From assembly GCA_024195265.1 (NCBI GenBank), contig JAJLRJ010000002.1:17870768-17934767 (forward strand): a stretch of 64,000 nt of DNA, given 5' to 3'. This stretch comes from Dendrophyllia cribrosa. Its lineage: Eukaryota > Cnidaria > Anthozoa > Scleractinia > Dendrophylliidae. The position numbers were made by a program, and so were the translations under genes. This document shows, piece by piece, positions 1 to 13,800 of the stretch; position 1 is the first letter of the stretch, and each line of letters begins with the position of its first letter. The notes beneath the pieces were generated by a model, which saw nothing but the letters and a program-made list of their open reading frames with translations, was not told the DNA's origin and did no database searches.

Positions 1-1854
1 GTTAATCTTCGGTACTCATGGAAGGATTTCGGATTTGTTCGAATTAATCTCGCTTGTTATATGCGCCAATCTCCACTGAATTTTTATCCTTGATGTAAAA
101 CGCGGTCAGAAAGTTTTACTCAGAAGATTTCGCTTCGCATCGATAGCTTTGCGTGTCAGACAACATGTTCTATGATAAGAATGCAGTTGCTTTGACATCG
201 ATAAGACACATGACAATAGACCTCCTCGTCATTTTTCTAGTTTTTTAATTTCAGCTTAGATAGTCAAACCATCGCTGCTGCTCGAAAGAGCTGTTTAAAA
301 TTAGCAAACCGTGTAAATCTGAGCTTTATATCTCGCCTGGAAGCAGAGATATAGATCAGTGAATGTTGAGATGTTTTCTGATGTGATGGTACGCAAATAC
401 TGCCGTACAATCGTCTGTGAAAAATTGAAAATTCACTAACCTATATCTTCTCTTCTAAGCAAGATATGATGCTCAGATTTTACGGTCTTACTAATTTTAA
501 TTTAATATATTACTGGCAATATCGATTGTTTTTAAAAAAAGTACGAGGTGTTCTATTAATAGAATGGCTAGGTTGCAAAATGTAGTGTCCCATAAAGCTA
601 TACTCGATATGCATCAGAGAAAACTGGCCTTTCCTTTTGGAATAAAAGTTGCTTCGAAACGTGCACTTCTAAAGCCTTTTCGGCATGCACAAACATGACT
701 TCAGATAACGAAGCTGGACAAAATAGTCCTTTTCTTTGAGCTAGTCCATCCTTTTTTTTTGGTAGTGACTTTCCATCATGAAAATCCACCCACCCTATCT
801 GATAATTATTGCACCGTGCGCCTTAATACTTTAAAAAGGTATTTTTAGGTGGTACTGGTAGATAAACTTGACACGTGAAAAAGTGTTAAGTTTAACGCTG
901 TAAAACGTGTTAACATTTTTAACACTTTTTCACGTAACTACAATTAACGCTGCGCAGGATACATATTTATTTATAGATAAACTTTACAGCCGAGAGCGAA
1001 TGTCGTTCATGCGCTGTTTCATTTGACTCAACTGGAATCACGTGCATTATTCGTGACGGCTTCTAACCAACCAATCAAAACAGGTTACTGTATTAGACTA
1101 TCGTTACACCTGATTTAACGCACTTGCACGATTTTTCGCGCCACTATGCAGCAATTATCAAGTCTGTCCCGCCGTTTACACAGGCACATCAAAGGTTGAT
1201 TTGGTAAAAAGAAAAAAAAAACCCTTTTCTTTTCTCTAATTTTATAATTCAGCTTGGATAGAAAAATATTGGATATTACTGGAAAGAGCATCTCAAATTT
1301 AGCATTCCTTGTAAATTTGTGCCTATTTATTACAATGAGGATGTCATTTTTGCATACACTGTGTATAGGGTTTGTTTGGCTTTAGCTTTTTGTTGCAGTT
1401 CTAAAGTTTCAGCATGGGAGAAATTCAAATGCTAATTGTACGAGACTTTTTGTGTTAGGTTTTTATTTGTTAGTTGTTGTTTTGGTCATGAATTGCCAAA
1501 GTTTACGTCTTCTGTCAAGCGCGAAATGAAATACGGAAAGCGTGCCCATATATGTTTTACTTTCAAAGGAACCGAATTTTCTAGAAACGTGCGGGTGGTT
1601 CGTCACGCAATCTACCAGCTACAATAGCTTGCTTTTATCTTCATTGTAATTATTCCTGTTTCCAATTTTTTTGTGTGTGTTCAAACAGAAAAGATTGACC
1701 TCAGTAAAGTCTTTGTTTGAACAATAGCTTGCGGCAACGGAAGTGAAAACGCTAGCGCTCCTTTGTTGCGCGCGAGCAAGTCGTGTAACAAAGAAAAGTC
1801 TTTGCTATGAAGATAAATTTCTCGAGCATCGCTTTTCCTTTTATCTTCCCACAG
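1..1854. other. Non-coding stretch upstream of the first visible RAPGEF exon
   Basis: No exon with family similarity was found here. It is probably intron of the RAPGEF gene, because the first visible exon starts in phase 1. It holds a short inverted repeat at 873-935 and two copies of a dispersed motif (around 250-310 and 1240-1310, starting with a pyrimidine run and TTCAGCTT). A third copy of that motif lies near 6230. The PDZ domain expected just upstream of 1855 was looked for and not found. Confidence 0.5.
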
Positions 1855-4800
1855 CTTTTAAAGAGATGCTAACAACACCCCATGGGAAAGACAACTTAAA
1901 ACTCACGCAATCTAAGGTAACGTGACATGTTTGAAAAAAATGTTGAATTTCTATGTGCTTCTTGATTCTTGTTGACTCAAGCAAATGGTTCTTTCGTTGT
2001 TTCCTAAGCGAAAACTATTTCGTGCTGTTTGATGCGTGCCTGAATAATTTCCTTTTTAATGTCTAACCGCGTTCTCTGGTACGTGTTGGAAAATTCCTTG
2101 ATATAGCACCGGCGAATTTATGAATTCATGTTGGCCTTCTCGACCAATATCAAAACTTTAGTGAGCCTTGACTTGACTTCGCAGTTGTCGTTTTGCGTTG
2201 GTCTCTAGCGGAACAAAGAACCATGGCTTCTGAGGTAAATCCTTTGGCAATCAGACGGAAAGCATTGATGAGTTTGTAATGAAATTGTAATTCATGTCTC
2301 TCTCCTTGTGTTTCTCGTCTTTTTTCAGGACATCGTACAACGAAGTTCTTCAGACTGCAGCGAAAGGCAGAGGACTTTACAATCGCGGCTTTCCGTTCCC
2401 GAAATTTCATCAGGTATTATTGACTTGAACAGCGCCTTAACAGCGCCTTAACAACAAAAGGTTTAGATAATTAAGATCTCATAATCTTCGATTGAACCTT
2501 CATTAATGAATCATCGAATTGAATTCACGGTGTTTGCAAGAAAGGGTTGAGAATGAGTTGAGATGAGAATCCTGATATAAGTTCAAGATATACATAGTAT
2601 AAATTCCCACCTTAAGTACCTTCTCCTGTTTGTCGAAGAAGTTGCTGGGAAAAAAGTGAAGTTTCTTGGGATTGTGAGGGCAAGATCGTTGCGAATGGAT
2701 TTTGTTCTGCTTTTCTCAGATGACAATAAAGAAATCACAGCAAAAGAGCAGATGTTTATCTTAAAAATGATATTTTACGCCAAGGTAGTTTTGTTGTTGT
2801 TCCTGTATCACTGTGTCAGTGCGAATTACAATACGAGTTTTGCTTTTGCCTGTGAAACAATTGCCTCCTCCAACAAACCATATTGCTTGGCCTTGATTTG
2901 TATGGGTTTAGCTTCATGTAAAATGTAACTTCTGTCTTTTTTCATTTTGTTTAGATCCAGCCAAAAAGCCGGTCCAGGTTAGTGTTGATCAAATTTTGCA
3001 TAAATTAAATTAAATTACAAATTGATTTGATTTTCAAGCTAATTAAAAATATACCGTCAGAGATTTTCAGCTCCTCGCGTAATTATTCCACTTGTGAAAT
3101 TCCATTTTGCAGTTACGCCATTTGATGGTTTCCGAATTTGTGCGTTTAGCGGAAGAACTTTTGTTTTCATGGTTCAACAAAACAACCTCAAAAATTCTAT
3201 TTTGTCATTTCGTCAGAATTTCTAAATTACCTACGAAATTAATTTCCATCCACAGACCGCTACAATGTTTTATGATTTCGGTGGCATGGTTGAGCGGTTA
3301 GCGTTAGTTAGTTTGCTGTGAGAAACAAAACATTTTACTGATAAGGTGTAATGATGCACGGATATCGAGAAATATACCAACACGAAAATTATATTTCCAA
3401 CTCGACAACTTTCAATACCACAAAAAAACAATCTTAAAAATCTGCCATGAATTCTTCCAAGTGGAATGTATACATTACTTTTAACCTACTAGGGAGAAAC
3501 TGTTAATTCATCTGTTATTGTCACTCTGTTTGTGACTTTGCAGAGTAAAATTAAATGCTGTGTTTTTGTAAGAAGTAAGTTTTAAAACGACCTGTTTTTG
3601 GTAAAAACGTAACAGGCTTTCGTTTAATTCAGTTTATTAGATTTGAAAATTTGCCCATTTTACCTCCGCTAAGATATTTCCACTCAAGTCTTAAAGTATT
3701 TTTCTTTGTTAACGTTTTCCTTTCCGGTGACACTATATTTTTGGTTGGCGAGAAAAGTTGTGTTCAGTTATCACTGCAATTTTGTGTCATTTAATATGTC
3801 TTCAAGATAAATAACTGCTTCGACTAGCAAAGATATGTTTTACAACGCCGCCCAGGAAAATACAGTCATTTGTTGTTTACCGCGCTGTAAAAGAAAAGAA
3901 CAATTATGTAGTTTTGACTCCAAGAGTCTGAGAGTGAACGATGATATGTTTGAGACAAAACATCCTTAAAAAATTAAACTGTCTCCATTCTTAACTTTGG
4001 TGGTAATGGATACGATCTCAAGTGCCCGACTAGAAAGCCTAGTTAGTTTTTGATCAGTAGCGTTCAGGAAACAAAACATGATCAGAACGGAGGACTTCTT
4101 CATTTTCTAGCCCAATTTAATAGAACTGCATCAAATGTATTAAAAATACTCATATTATACTATAAGTATATTAGAGGAGTTAGAAGTCGCAATGGAGGCG
4201 TTCAGATAATGGGTAGCCTGTTTCGGGCGTTCATATAATGGGTAGCCTGTTGCAGGCGTTCAGATAGTGGGGAGCGAAGGAGAGGCGGCGCACAAAGGGA
4301 ACTTGAAGAATTGCGAATGCTGACGCCAGTTTCCTTGCTGTTTTTCTCTGCTCGCAATTTTTCTTCGTGGCGTTCACCACTGACTGAACACCTGGGACAG
4401 GCCAGGAGTGTTTATAGTCCAAACATTATTGCATTACATTGATGACATAGCAGTGGTGCTATGACAGAGGTTTCAGCAGTGACGTAACGTGGCTAATATC
4501 AGACAACACTGAAATTATTTCCAAAAAAGCCATTCCTTAAGGCCTTAGATATGCGCGCGTTTTTTTAATTGAAAATTGAATTCAGACGTCCATTGACTTC
4601 GTGTAAAACATGTTTTTTTTTTTACAAATAGGAATATTGTTGCGAAGTGAGTAGCGTGTAACAGACTCGCGATATTTTGCTTCCAAGATAGATCAAACTT
4701 TATTGTAATAATAATAATAATAATGGTTTATTGTGCAGAATATTGCGAAAACAAACAGAACCACATTGTTGGGAAATTGCTTATATTTAAATAATCATGC

Positions 4801-7800
4801 TTCAAGACTTCATGTACAAAAGCAAGACTTACAACTCCTCCGTACACAACAGGAAAGAACTACTCAATAGCTTTCATTAGAATGGTCACACTTCAGGATT
4901 TCATCCACTGACTCAAAAGTTAGAACCACCTTGTACAACATTATAAACAGTACCACAGGAAAGTACTGCTCAGTAGCTTTCATTTGAATGGTCACACTTT
5001 AGGAATTTATCCACTGACTCAAAAGTTAGAACCACCTTGTACAACATAATAAACAGTACCACAGGAAAGAACTGCTCAATAGCTTTCATTTAAATCGTCA
5101 CACTTAGGATTTCGTTCACAGGCTTAATACCTTAGAACCACTTTACAGGGCTCAAGTTGGACTGTTCTCGGCGTAAAATGGTTGAGATATTTTCTCGTGT
5201 ATCATTGGAGGGCAATGATTATGTTTCAAGTTTTCTTTTCAAAGTGGAAATTAGTTCCTAACACCGGTCGAGAATAGATTTGTTCACAGAACAATATTTT
5301 AATTGGCTTCCTTGTTTTAAAGACATTACGATAATTTCTTGTCCTTAAATATTACCTTATTGCAACAAAAGAAAGACAAAAATAGTTGTTTTAGAGGCAG
5401 ATGAATTCAGTAGCATCTATCAAACCAAATTGCATCGGTTTTGAAAGTCCGAGCGAAATGAAACGCAATTGTTTTAATCGGTACACGGGAAGTATGATCT
5501 TTCTTATTTTCTCAGGCGCAGTCATTTATTTGCCAATATCAATCTCTGCGGTCATTTGCACGAGTGCTTCAGAATTTTTTACCCTCTTGGTGCAAAAGTT
5601 AATGGCATCATAAACTACGTCGGCGACCTCATTAGTAGTTCTGGTTGATTTGGTATTCAATGGAATTAAAAACAAAACCTCAATTGCTACCACTTCATGA
5701 ATTCTGAGGTCAACTCAAGAGAAAATAGGGGAAAGTTAATTTTTATGGTATATTGATTTAAAAACCTTCATTAGATTCCCTAGCACTATGTGCAGTGCTT
5801 CACGTTATATTTATTTATAGCTTATTTGTGTTTCCGCATTTCCGCCGTTTTGTTTCGTGATGGTAAACAGCATTTGTGGTCAATATATTTTGTGTTTTCC
5901 CACGCGAATTGGAAATATTGGTTATGTCAATGGGCTTAGTATTTTGTAGTCAATGTCCTGGGGACTTTGGTCAAAACCTATGCATGTATTGTGGGGCGAT
6001 GAGAACTACAAAAAAATAGAACAAAATGTTTGTTTGCGCCTCAGTTTTACCTCTAAGAAATTGCTTGTGTGGGTGAAACTAAAAGAAAAAACCCAAGCGT
6101 TTTACATTAAAAAGTTGTGTATTCCAATTTTTTTTTGTTGTCAATGTTTTTTTTTTTGTCGCGACAATATTTAAGCAATTTTTTGGCTACTCGCAGTTTT
6201 TTACTCGCAGTTGTTTTCAAAATTTTGTAAATTCAGCTTCAATAGAAAAATCGTCCATAGTTTTGGAAAGAGTACCTCAAATTCAGCAAAACAATATAAT
6301 AAACACGAGCGAAGTACTCCAGATATTAAACTTTGAAATTGTTACTCAGCGAATTCCTGCGTACATGTACCTGATTTTAAAGATTTTCTGACTGCCATTT
6401 AAACGTCTTGAATTACCAAGATTTACTGATCCTACACTATCATCATAGAAATACAGGGAAGTAAGTGTTTGAAGTCTAGTCTCGGTGGTTGCTGGCATCA
6501 TAAAATAAGACTTTTCAGGACAAATAACGCTAAAATGTACTAGCTTTGTTTAGCTTATTTTTGCCCGCGATGTGTAAAAGAACATAAAAGAATTAGAAGG
6601 TTTTGTTTCGAGAAAGTTCTGTTTGTTTTGTGTTTTGGGGGGACTTCCTTTCGCGAGTCAAACTTGAGGGGTTAATATTCAGTATTCTTTCAGAAGATTG
6701 GACTGTTAGTTTTTTTAACATTTTCACCAAATTCATTTGGCAAAATATAAACAGTAACAAATATATCTAGCAGTTTCATCTTTCTTTCGGGTTTTCATTC
6801 ACATTCTTAAAACTTAGAACCATCCTGCATATACGACGTGAGCGAAGGGTCGATTTTAGGAATGAATTGTTTTTTTATTAAAACATATTGGTAGGCACTT
6901 GTTCCTGTGACCACCAAACCTGATATGACGTCTATATGTTGGCCGTCTGTCCAGTAAAAGTATTCCGCTGACGCACAAATTGTGAGCCTTTCGTAAGAGC
7001 CCTTGTATACGTGAGCATTTTTTTCATAGTTTTCGCCCTCTAAACGTGACATGATTAATGACTAGTAGTCTCAATACGATTAAGACTAATTCAGAATTGG
7101 GAAGCAACATAGGAGCTGCAGCGAATGTCGATGAAAAAATATTTCCTTTTATAATCACTTGAGGAGGATGTAAGAATCACTGAGTTTGACGGCCAAATTT
7201 AAACTTTTCAAACAGCGTTCGAGACTGGTTTGCATTTGATCGCCAAAGATCACAGACGGTCGCTTATTCTCTGACCAAAACTCAGTAATAATAATTTTGT
7301 GTAAAACATCATTTTCCGCTAACGTTGTTCTTCTCCTGCAAACTTCAGAGATAATATTCACAAAATTATAACGCATGCAAAGAAGCTCGCTATATAATAT
7401 ATTTCCCGCTTTGTCATAATAGGACAAAACATTGAGTAAAGCAATTAATTTTGCCACCAATATTATTATTTTTTATTTCGGAAATACTTCGATGTGATTT
7501 TGTAATAAATGAAAACATAATTGTTGTTTCTTATGTATGATATGTCCGGAGTTATGAACACGCTGTTACAGGCAATGCTTTTTATCCACGGACAACGTGC
7601 TGTATCGGTATAAAAAGATCCGTGAAAATTGATATTCAGAATGCAGTTTAATCTATCTGCTCGACCACTCAAATTAGCGACCATTTCCCGTAAGAGAAGA
7701 AATCAGTCGCGTTTGAATCAGTTCCCAGATAATAACTGTACTTAGAATACTGTATCTTAATTTAAAAGCGACTGTCTCCCTTAGGAGACCATCTTCATGG

Positions 7801-10800
7801 CATGAGATCTCGTTTGAGTCAGTTCCCATCTCTCGTGAGGGAGCGCTTTCCCAATTCGCCACGTGGTCACCGTATGGAAGATTCAATCTTGTTTCCTTGC
7901 GACAGATACAGTTTTGGTTGTGATAAAGGCTGATTTAGACGGTACCAACTCTTGCTTTCGACTTTCCCATGCGAGTTTTGCAGCGCGTGCTGGTCAGGTC
8001 ACGCTAAAGACACCGGTCATGTGACATTGGTCGCGGCTACGATGTATTAAAATCCTACTATATTTTCCAATTGTAAGCAAGTTGCAACTTTGATATACAT
8101 GATATGATTCTTGTCGTAGGTTCATATAAGCATTTCGCATGCGACAAAGTTGTTACCGTCTGAGTCGGCCTAAAATTATTTTAGTGGTAAATTTCCCTTG
8201 CAGCGGATGAAATGCATATTCCAGTAAAAAACGAATCTTGATTCCAACTAATCTTGACTATTCGCTGGCCAGGAATTTTTTCACTGAATAATTTTATCTA
8301 TTCTTTAAACAACAAGGGTGACCCGTTTAGGCAATATAAAGTTGTGATGACTTAACGTGAAAGCCAACAAAATATCGATGATCAAAACTCTGAACATGAC
8401 AATAACAAGCTTGTAACAATACGTGCACCTTCCATAAGCTTCCTTTGTCTCTCCAATCCAGTTCGCGACAGAAAATCAGGCCAAATATAGAAGTTTGCAG
8501 CGCGAGCCCCGTTATCAGATCAGAGTTTTCATATATCGACCGTGGCCTGTTTACAGTCACTTTCTCCACCTCGGCATTTATAAAGGTGATAGACAGACTG
8601 CATTAACATTACCTATTGACGTAAGCAGTCAGTTTCCGCTCGGCTGGGCCTGGCGCCCACGCCAGGAAGTCGTACGAATTGCTGCGAGAAACCGCTGGCC
8701 TAAGACATTCTTTTGTATAGAGTTTGTTGCTGATATGCGTTTTGAAACAGCGAGAAATTTGGTTGTGTGTAACTACAGTGGGTTTTAGTTGAATGAGCTT
8801 GCGAAGCAACAACATTTTATTGATAAGTTTTGGTATGTTTTTTTTTTTGCCCTAGCATCTTCATTCATCTACCACAACCGAGCGAGTGAAGAAAGCTTTG
8901 AATCGTCTCAGTGCGATTGGAACACTTTCAAGGAACAGCAAGTGAGTACATGGAACTTACAACGTTGATCATGTGTTCTTGATGTGTTCGATTTTGTTTG
9001 TTGTCTTGGAAGCAAGGTAAAATTATCCAGGAGTATGATTGCGATGTTTAACTCAGCAATGCTGATTTCAGTTCTCGATTTATTTTGTTTCCTTTAACTT
9101 CACTTAGGAATTAGTGTTAAGGAACACGTTAATTAAAACTATGAAATACTCTTTCGAAAGCGGTAGTGAACCGTCATTCTATTTTTATCGATGGAAATCA
9201 ACATAAATTTAGCGTAATGAGCATTCCAGACGAACTTAAACAAAGATTAAAAATCGCTGACGACTTCTAGCGGAGATAGAAATTAAAAACTGAAATTGGC
9301 CAAAAACTGAAATTTGACAACTGCCCGTGTAACCTAAAATAATTTTTAACTTGTGACGTGTTTTCATTTAAACTCTCAACGTTTTAGTTTCTAGTACAAT
9401 ATGCTACGAATGACTCGCATTTTGCGATGATATATGTTTCGTTCGGTCGTACCATATTCCTACAAATACTTTGTATAAGTTGGGGACGATTTTAAACAAT
9501 TCAGTTCTCTTGGATTTAATCTAGTCGACGTATATTTGTTTGGATGTCGCAAAAACGAGGTTTCTAGTCAATAGAAATGCAGATTTTTGCAATTGGTAAT
9601 ATCGAATCAGACGTCATTATGTTTCTAGCATATCAATTTGTTTACTTTTACACTCGAACATCAACTTATGTGATGAAGCTCTTACATTTCAGTCTTTTGA
9701 CGAAATCCTTAAGTTTAACCTCTTTTGTAGAAGTTATTAAATTACAGTACTTTCTTGTGGTGCTGTTTATTGTGCTGCACAAGATCTTTGTCACTTTAAA
9801 GTCTGTATGCATGAAATCAGAAAGTGTGACCATTCATATGGAATCTTTTGTCAATAATGTAATAACCGATTTTTATAAAGGGGAACCCCTCAGTCAAAGG
9901 ACTGCTATCCATGGATGCCCTGTATATAATGCAGACGTCACTCCCAGATTCAATTCTGGAGAAATATAATGTAGTTCTAACTTTTGAGTCTGTTGACGTG
10001 ATCCTATGATGTGACCATTCAAATGAAACCTCTTCGGCGAAACTTTTGCATGGTACCATTCGTTTTTCAATATTTTACAAAATGAAATTTGGGATTTTTC
10101 TTGAATTTTGAGTTTTGGCACTCTTGGGAGTTACATGGTTAAGCAGTACCTTCTTTGGTGCTGTTTATTATGCTGAACAAGAAGCTTCTAATTCAGTTTT
10201 GACCTGGGTTGAATACTCAAGTGTGGCCATTGAAATGAAAGCAATTGAGCGGTACTTTTGAATGGTGATATTTGTTTTTGAATGTTTATGAAGCAGTCAA
10301 TGATAAATTTTCCACCCGATCACTCTCTCATTGGCTTCGTCTTTACAGTGTTATCTCCTAAAATAGGTTTTCAATTTTGCAAGTCTTTCAATGGTCTGGC
10401 TCGTTATTAAATTGATTTCCTTGTTCAACGAAAATCTTTACTGCGTGGTCGAAGATCTAGTCTCAAGGATTTCGTGAATCAATCGATACAATACTGATGC
10501 GTTTAAAGTGCTTTCAATACTGGGGCAAATTTGAAGAAAGCACCTCTATCGATTATTTAGGTTATTTCATTAATGATTGTTATCATGAGCTTCAAAAACG
10601 TCTTGCAAAGACTTCAGACTGCAGAATATGCGCTCGATATCAATTCAGATAGTTCTTATTATCATGATTTTTGTCAATTTTGTTGCCGTTGTTGCTGCTG
10701 TGGAAACTTTGAAAATATGACGAGTTTTGTTTTGGTAACAAATATTTTTAGCTGGGCTTGGCAGGGATATTGTAACCCCTTACTTCGATCAAAAAGATAG

Positions 10801-13800
10801 CGCTCAGTGCGAAGGGTCATGCGAAAGACAACTTTATAAACAACAATTTCGCACAAATTGGCCGAAATTCAATTAATTCTAGCTAATTCACCATTGAGCC
10901 CGTTTCAGTCAGGCCTATCTCCTACGCAGCCGTTATTTGGATCGCGAGGATCCAAATAACGGCTGCGTAAAATACTAAGTCTGGCCGTGCATTTTCAGTT
11001 GCCGCGGCTTACATTATTTAATACCGGGAACATTTCTGTGTCTGTTTGTGCTTTGATCTGACGCGACTTTTGTGCCCGAGCTTTGTTCGCGTGCCGCTCC
11101 GATGTTGAAACATTTCAATTCGTAGAAGATTTTGCTTCGCTTTGAGAAGAATCTCTCCTTGAGATAAGTTGCAAGATTCTAATATTAAGGTGATGTTACA
11201 CTGGACAATTCTTAACGCAACATTATTACGTTAAAAGTCGACACACACCGTGTGACAGCGCGCTGACGATTTTCCGGGGATTTTTAACACGAAAGTTTGT
11301 TGCGACAACATGTTGCAAGATTTTCAAGGTGGTTGAAAAAGTGCAACATGTTGCCGCAACAAATTGTTGCGTTAAAAATCGGCTTTAAGCCTGTTTTTCT
11401 CTTTTAGCGACCCAAGCTCGCTCGCAAGCATTATCGCTAGCATAGCAACACTTGAAAACAAGATCGACAGAAAATATCATCATAAGCGCAAGTACAGAGA
11501 TCAAAACGTTTGTTTTTTCTTGTATTTGTACTTATGCCTGCGTCTTGCTCGTTTTTACTTGATGCGAATCTTGTGCTTGTGTTGTTTGTCTGGTGAAAAC
11601 CAGGCTTAAGTGAACTATCCCGGGAACTATACAAGCTCTTCATTTTTTTTTGGTTTGTCTCCGGGGAAAGCTTGCTCGCAGGCCACAAGTGTGGTATGAG
11701 CAGGGGACTGGGTTGGTGCGCCATTAAAACTTGAGTGTTTGTCTGATTTAGTAAGTTTGGAACAAAATCAATTCGGAATGACTTGTTTCGTGTATATGCT
11801 CTGTAACTAGGGAGCTGAGTATACCGCCACAGCAGCGGAAACGGGAATATCACTGAAATATTTACTGAGCAGTACGATATATCCGCACGAGCACTATACG
11901 TGTAGTGCGATATCTCCACACGTGCACTATACATGTAGTACGATATCTCCACACGTTCACTGTACGTGTTTACTGTACATCTTGTAGATTTCGTAGCGTC
12001 CTTTGCAAAACAACAACGCGAACTGGCCAAATTCTGCGTGTTGCGTAGAATGTAATGATCGTAAAATTTTGTGAAGATTTTCTGTATATTTTTTTTAAAG
12101 GCAGTTATCGTCTCCACAGAAATAAATGAATCCAGATGCTTTACGCGGCTAAACAAGCCGCTTGAACTGCAGGCGACTTGATTTTTGAAGACAGTTTGGT
12201 CCGCGTCACTCAACTCGCGGTGAAAACCCCACTTATAGCCAGCCTTACAAAGCAATGCCACATCTGGAAAAAATGTAAGAAAGAAGTCGAGCAGGAGTTG
12301 AGTTTTTTTGTGTAAAAGTCAGTACGACTTGTCTTGTTGCATTGCCTTACACGAGCGTCTTGTTCACCATGCACTGGCGTCGCCTTTGCAAACAAAAAAT
12401 CGTCGCTGTTGGCCTGCAAAGACTTCCGTTTTGACATTTTTGCTTTACGCCGCCAGAAGAATACTACCTGCCCGGAAACGCCGGTAGCAGTGTAGGCGAT
12501 TTCCCCTTACGTCAAAGCACGTAAACTAATTTCTATTTTAGTTTAAAAAAGCAAAAAACTAATAGACGTAAATAAGTCATTTATTTGGAGTGAATGGCTG
12601 GCGAAATATTTCATTAGGTTTCAAAATAAGTTTCAATGTTAGTTATTAGAATCGTTCTTGAAAAACATTTTCTCCGAGTGCCTTTGATTGGCTTAATGCT
12701 AGGGATGTCGTTGGCGGAGAAAACAGCAGTCGAAGTGTTTTTTCTTGGATTAAGCAGCTGATTGCCCCCACCCCCCCCCTCCCCCCTCCCCCCTCCCCCC
12801 CCCCCCCTCCCCCCCCTCCCCCCTCCCCCCCCCTCCCCCCTCCTTCCCGGCGGTTTGATTATACAAGGTATTTATCCGTGGATAGTCGGTACGTTGTGAA
12901 GAAAAACAAGGGGCTAAAGTTAGGGATCCGGCTTGTAAGTGGGCACTGTATCTCTGTGTTCATAATTCAACATATTGTTACACTGCCCATATATGGTCAT
13001 AGCGCTCTCGATGACACATAGGTCTACATGACATAATCCGGCGATGGTGGCAAATTACGCATTTTGAAGAGAAGTGAAAGTCACCGCTCTGAGGCTCCTG
13101 ATATACGAATTTTGATATGCGAATATCCTGTAACGTGTATGTATTTTTCTAGGCTCATTTCTCGAAGTGAAAGAGACCTTTTGAGCGTGGATCACGATTC
13201 GTCTGATGATCTCCACTCTATGGCTCGGCACGCAGTCAAGACGCGCTCCAGAGCCACCCTCCCGCGCGGATTTGGGTCCACAGAGTGTATCCATACGAGC
13301 GATCAGACGCTAGAAATGCCTGATAAAGTTATTAAGGTCTATAAAGCGGACCAGACGTGTAAATATTTTATGGTGTACAAGGTAAGTTTCAAATAACATC
13401 GATTAAAACGATCACTTTCCAGTTTTGGAAATGCGTGTCTTAATAATGGAGTTTGTTAGCAAATTGTTGTTGTTGTTGTTCTAACTCTTGTCTTGTCTTG
13501 TCTTGTCTTGTTTTGTATTATTTGTTTCTTTTGTTAAACCGCGGTTAGACCATCCAACACGGCGAATTGTGCAAGTATTTTAAGGCATGAAGCATACATT
13601 TTTATTTTCTAGCATGAAAGTATCGTCTGTTTTCATTAATTTTAGGAAACTACAGCAAGAGAAGTAGTCAATCGAGCTGTAGATGCCTTCGGCATTCAGG
13701 GCTCTCCAAGGTAAGAACAGCATTACATCGCGTCAAATATCGGTAGTGTTATTGGGTCAGTGTATGTGAAGTGTATAATTTCAGATCAATATTGAATAGT

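Larger units (their letters stand above)
8942..13152 (+). other. RAPGEF intron rich in repeats
   Basis: 4.2-kb intron. It holds a MITE copy (9945-10143), a 45-bp perfect hairpin (10924-10968), a GTTGCGTTAAAAATCG-type repeat (11185-11395), a candidate nested antisense gene (11437-12437), and a long C-rich tract (about 12768-12842). Confidence 0.6.

Noticed and set aside
9577..9969. 130-codon plus-strand frame
   Set aside because: Its second half is a translation of the dispersed ~115-bp repeat and MITE ([13 protein letters not shown] string seen at every copy).
13064..13152. N-terminal start MKRSESH for the RAPGEF RA exon
   Set aside because: The open frame extends upstream of the acceptor TTTTTCTAG at 13152. 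The phase fits splicing from 8941, so this ATG is intronic.
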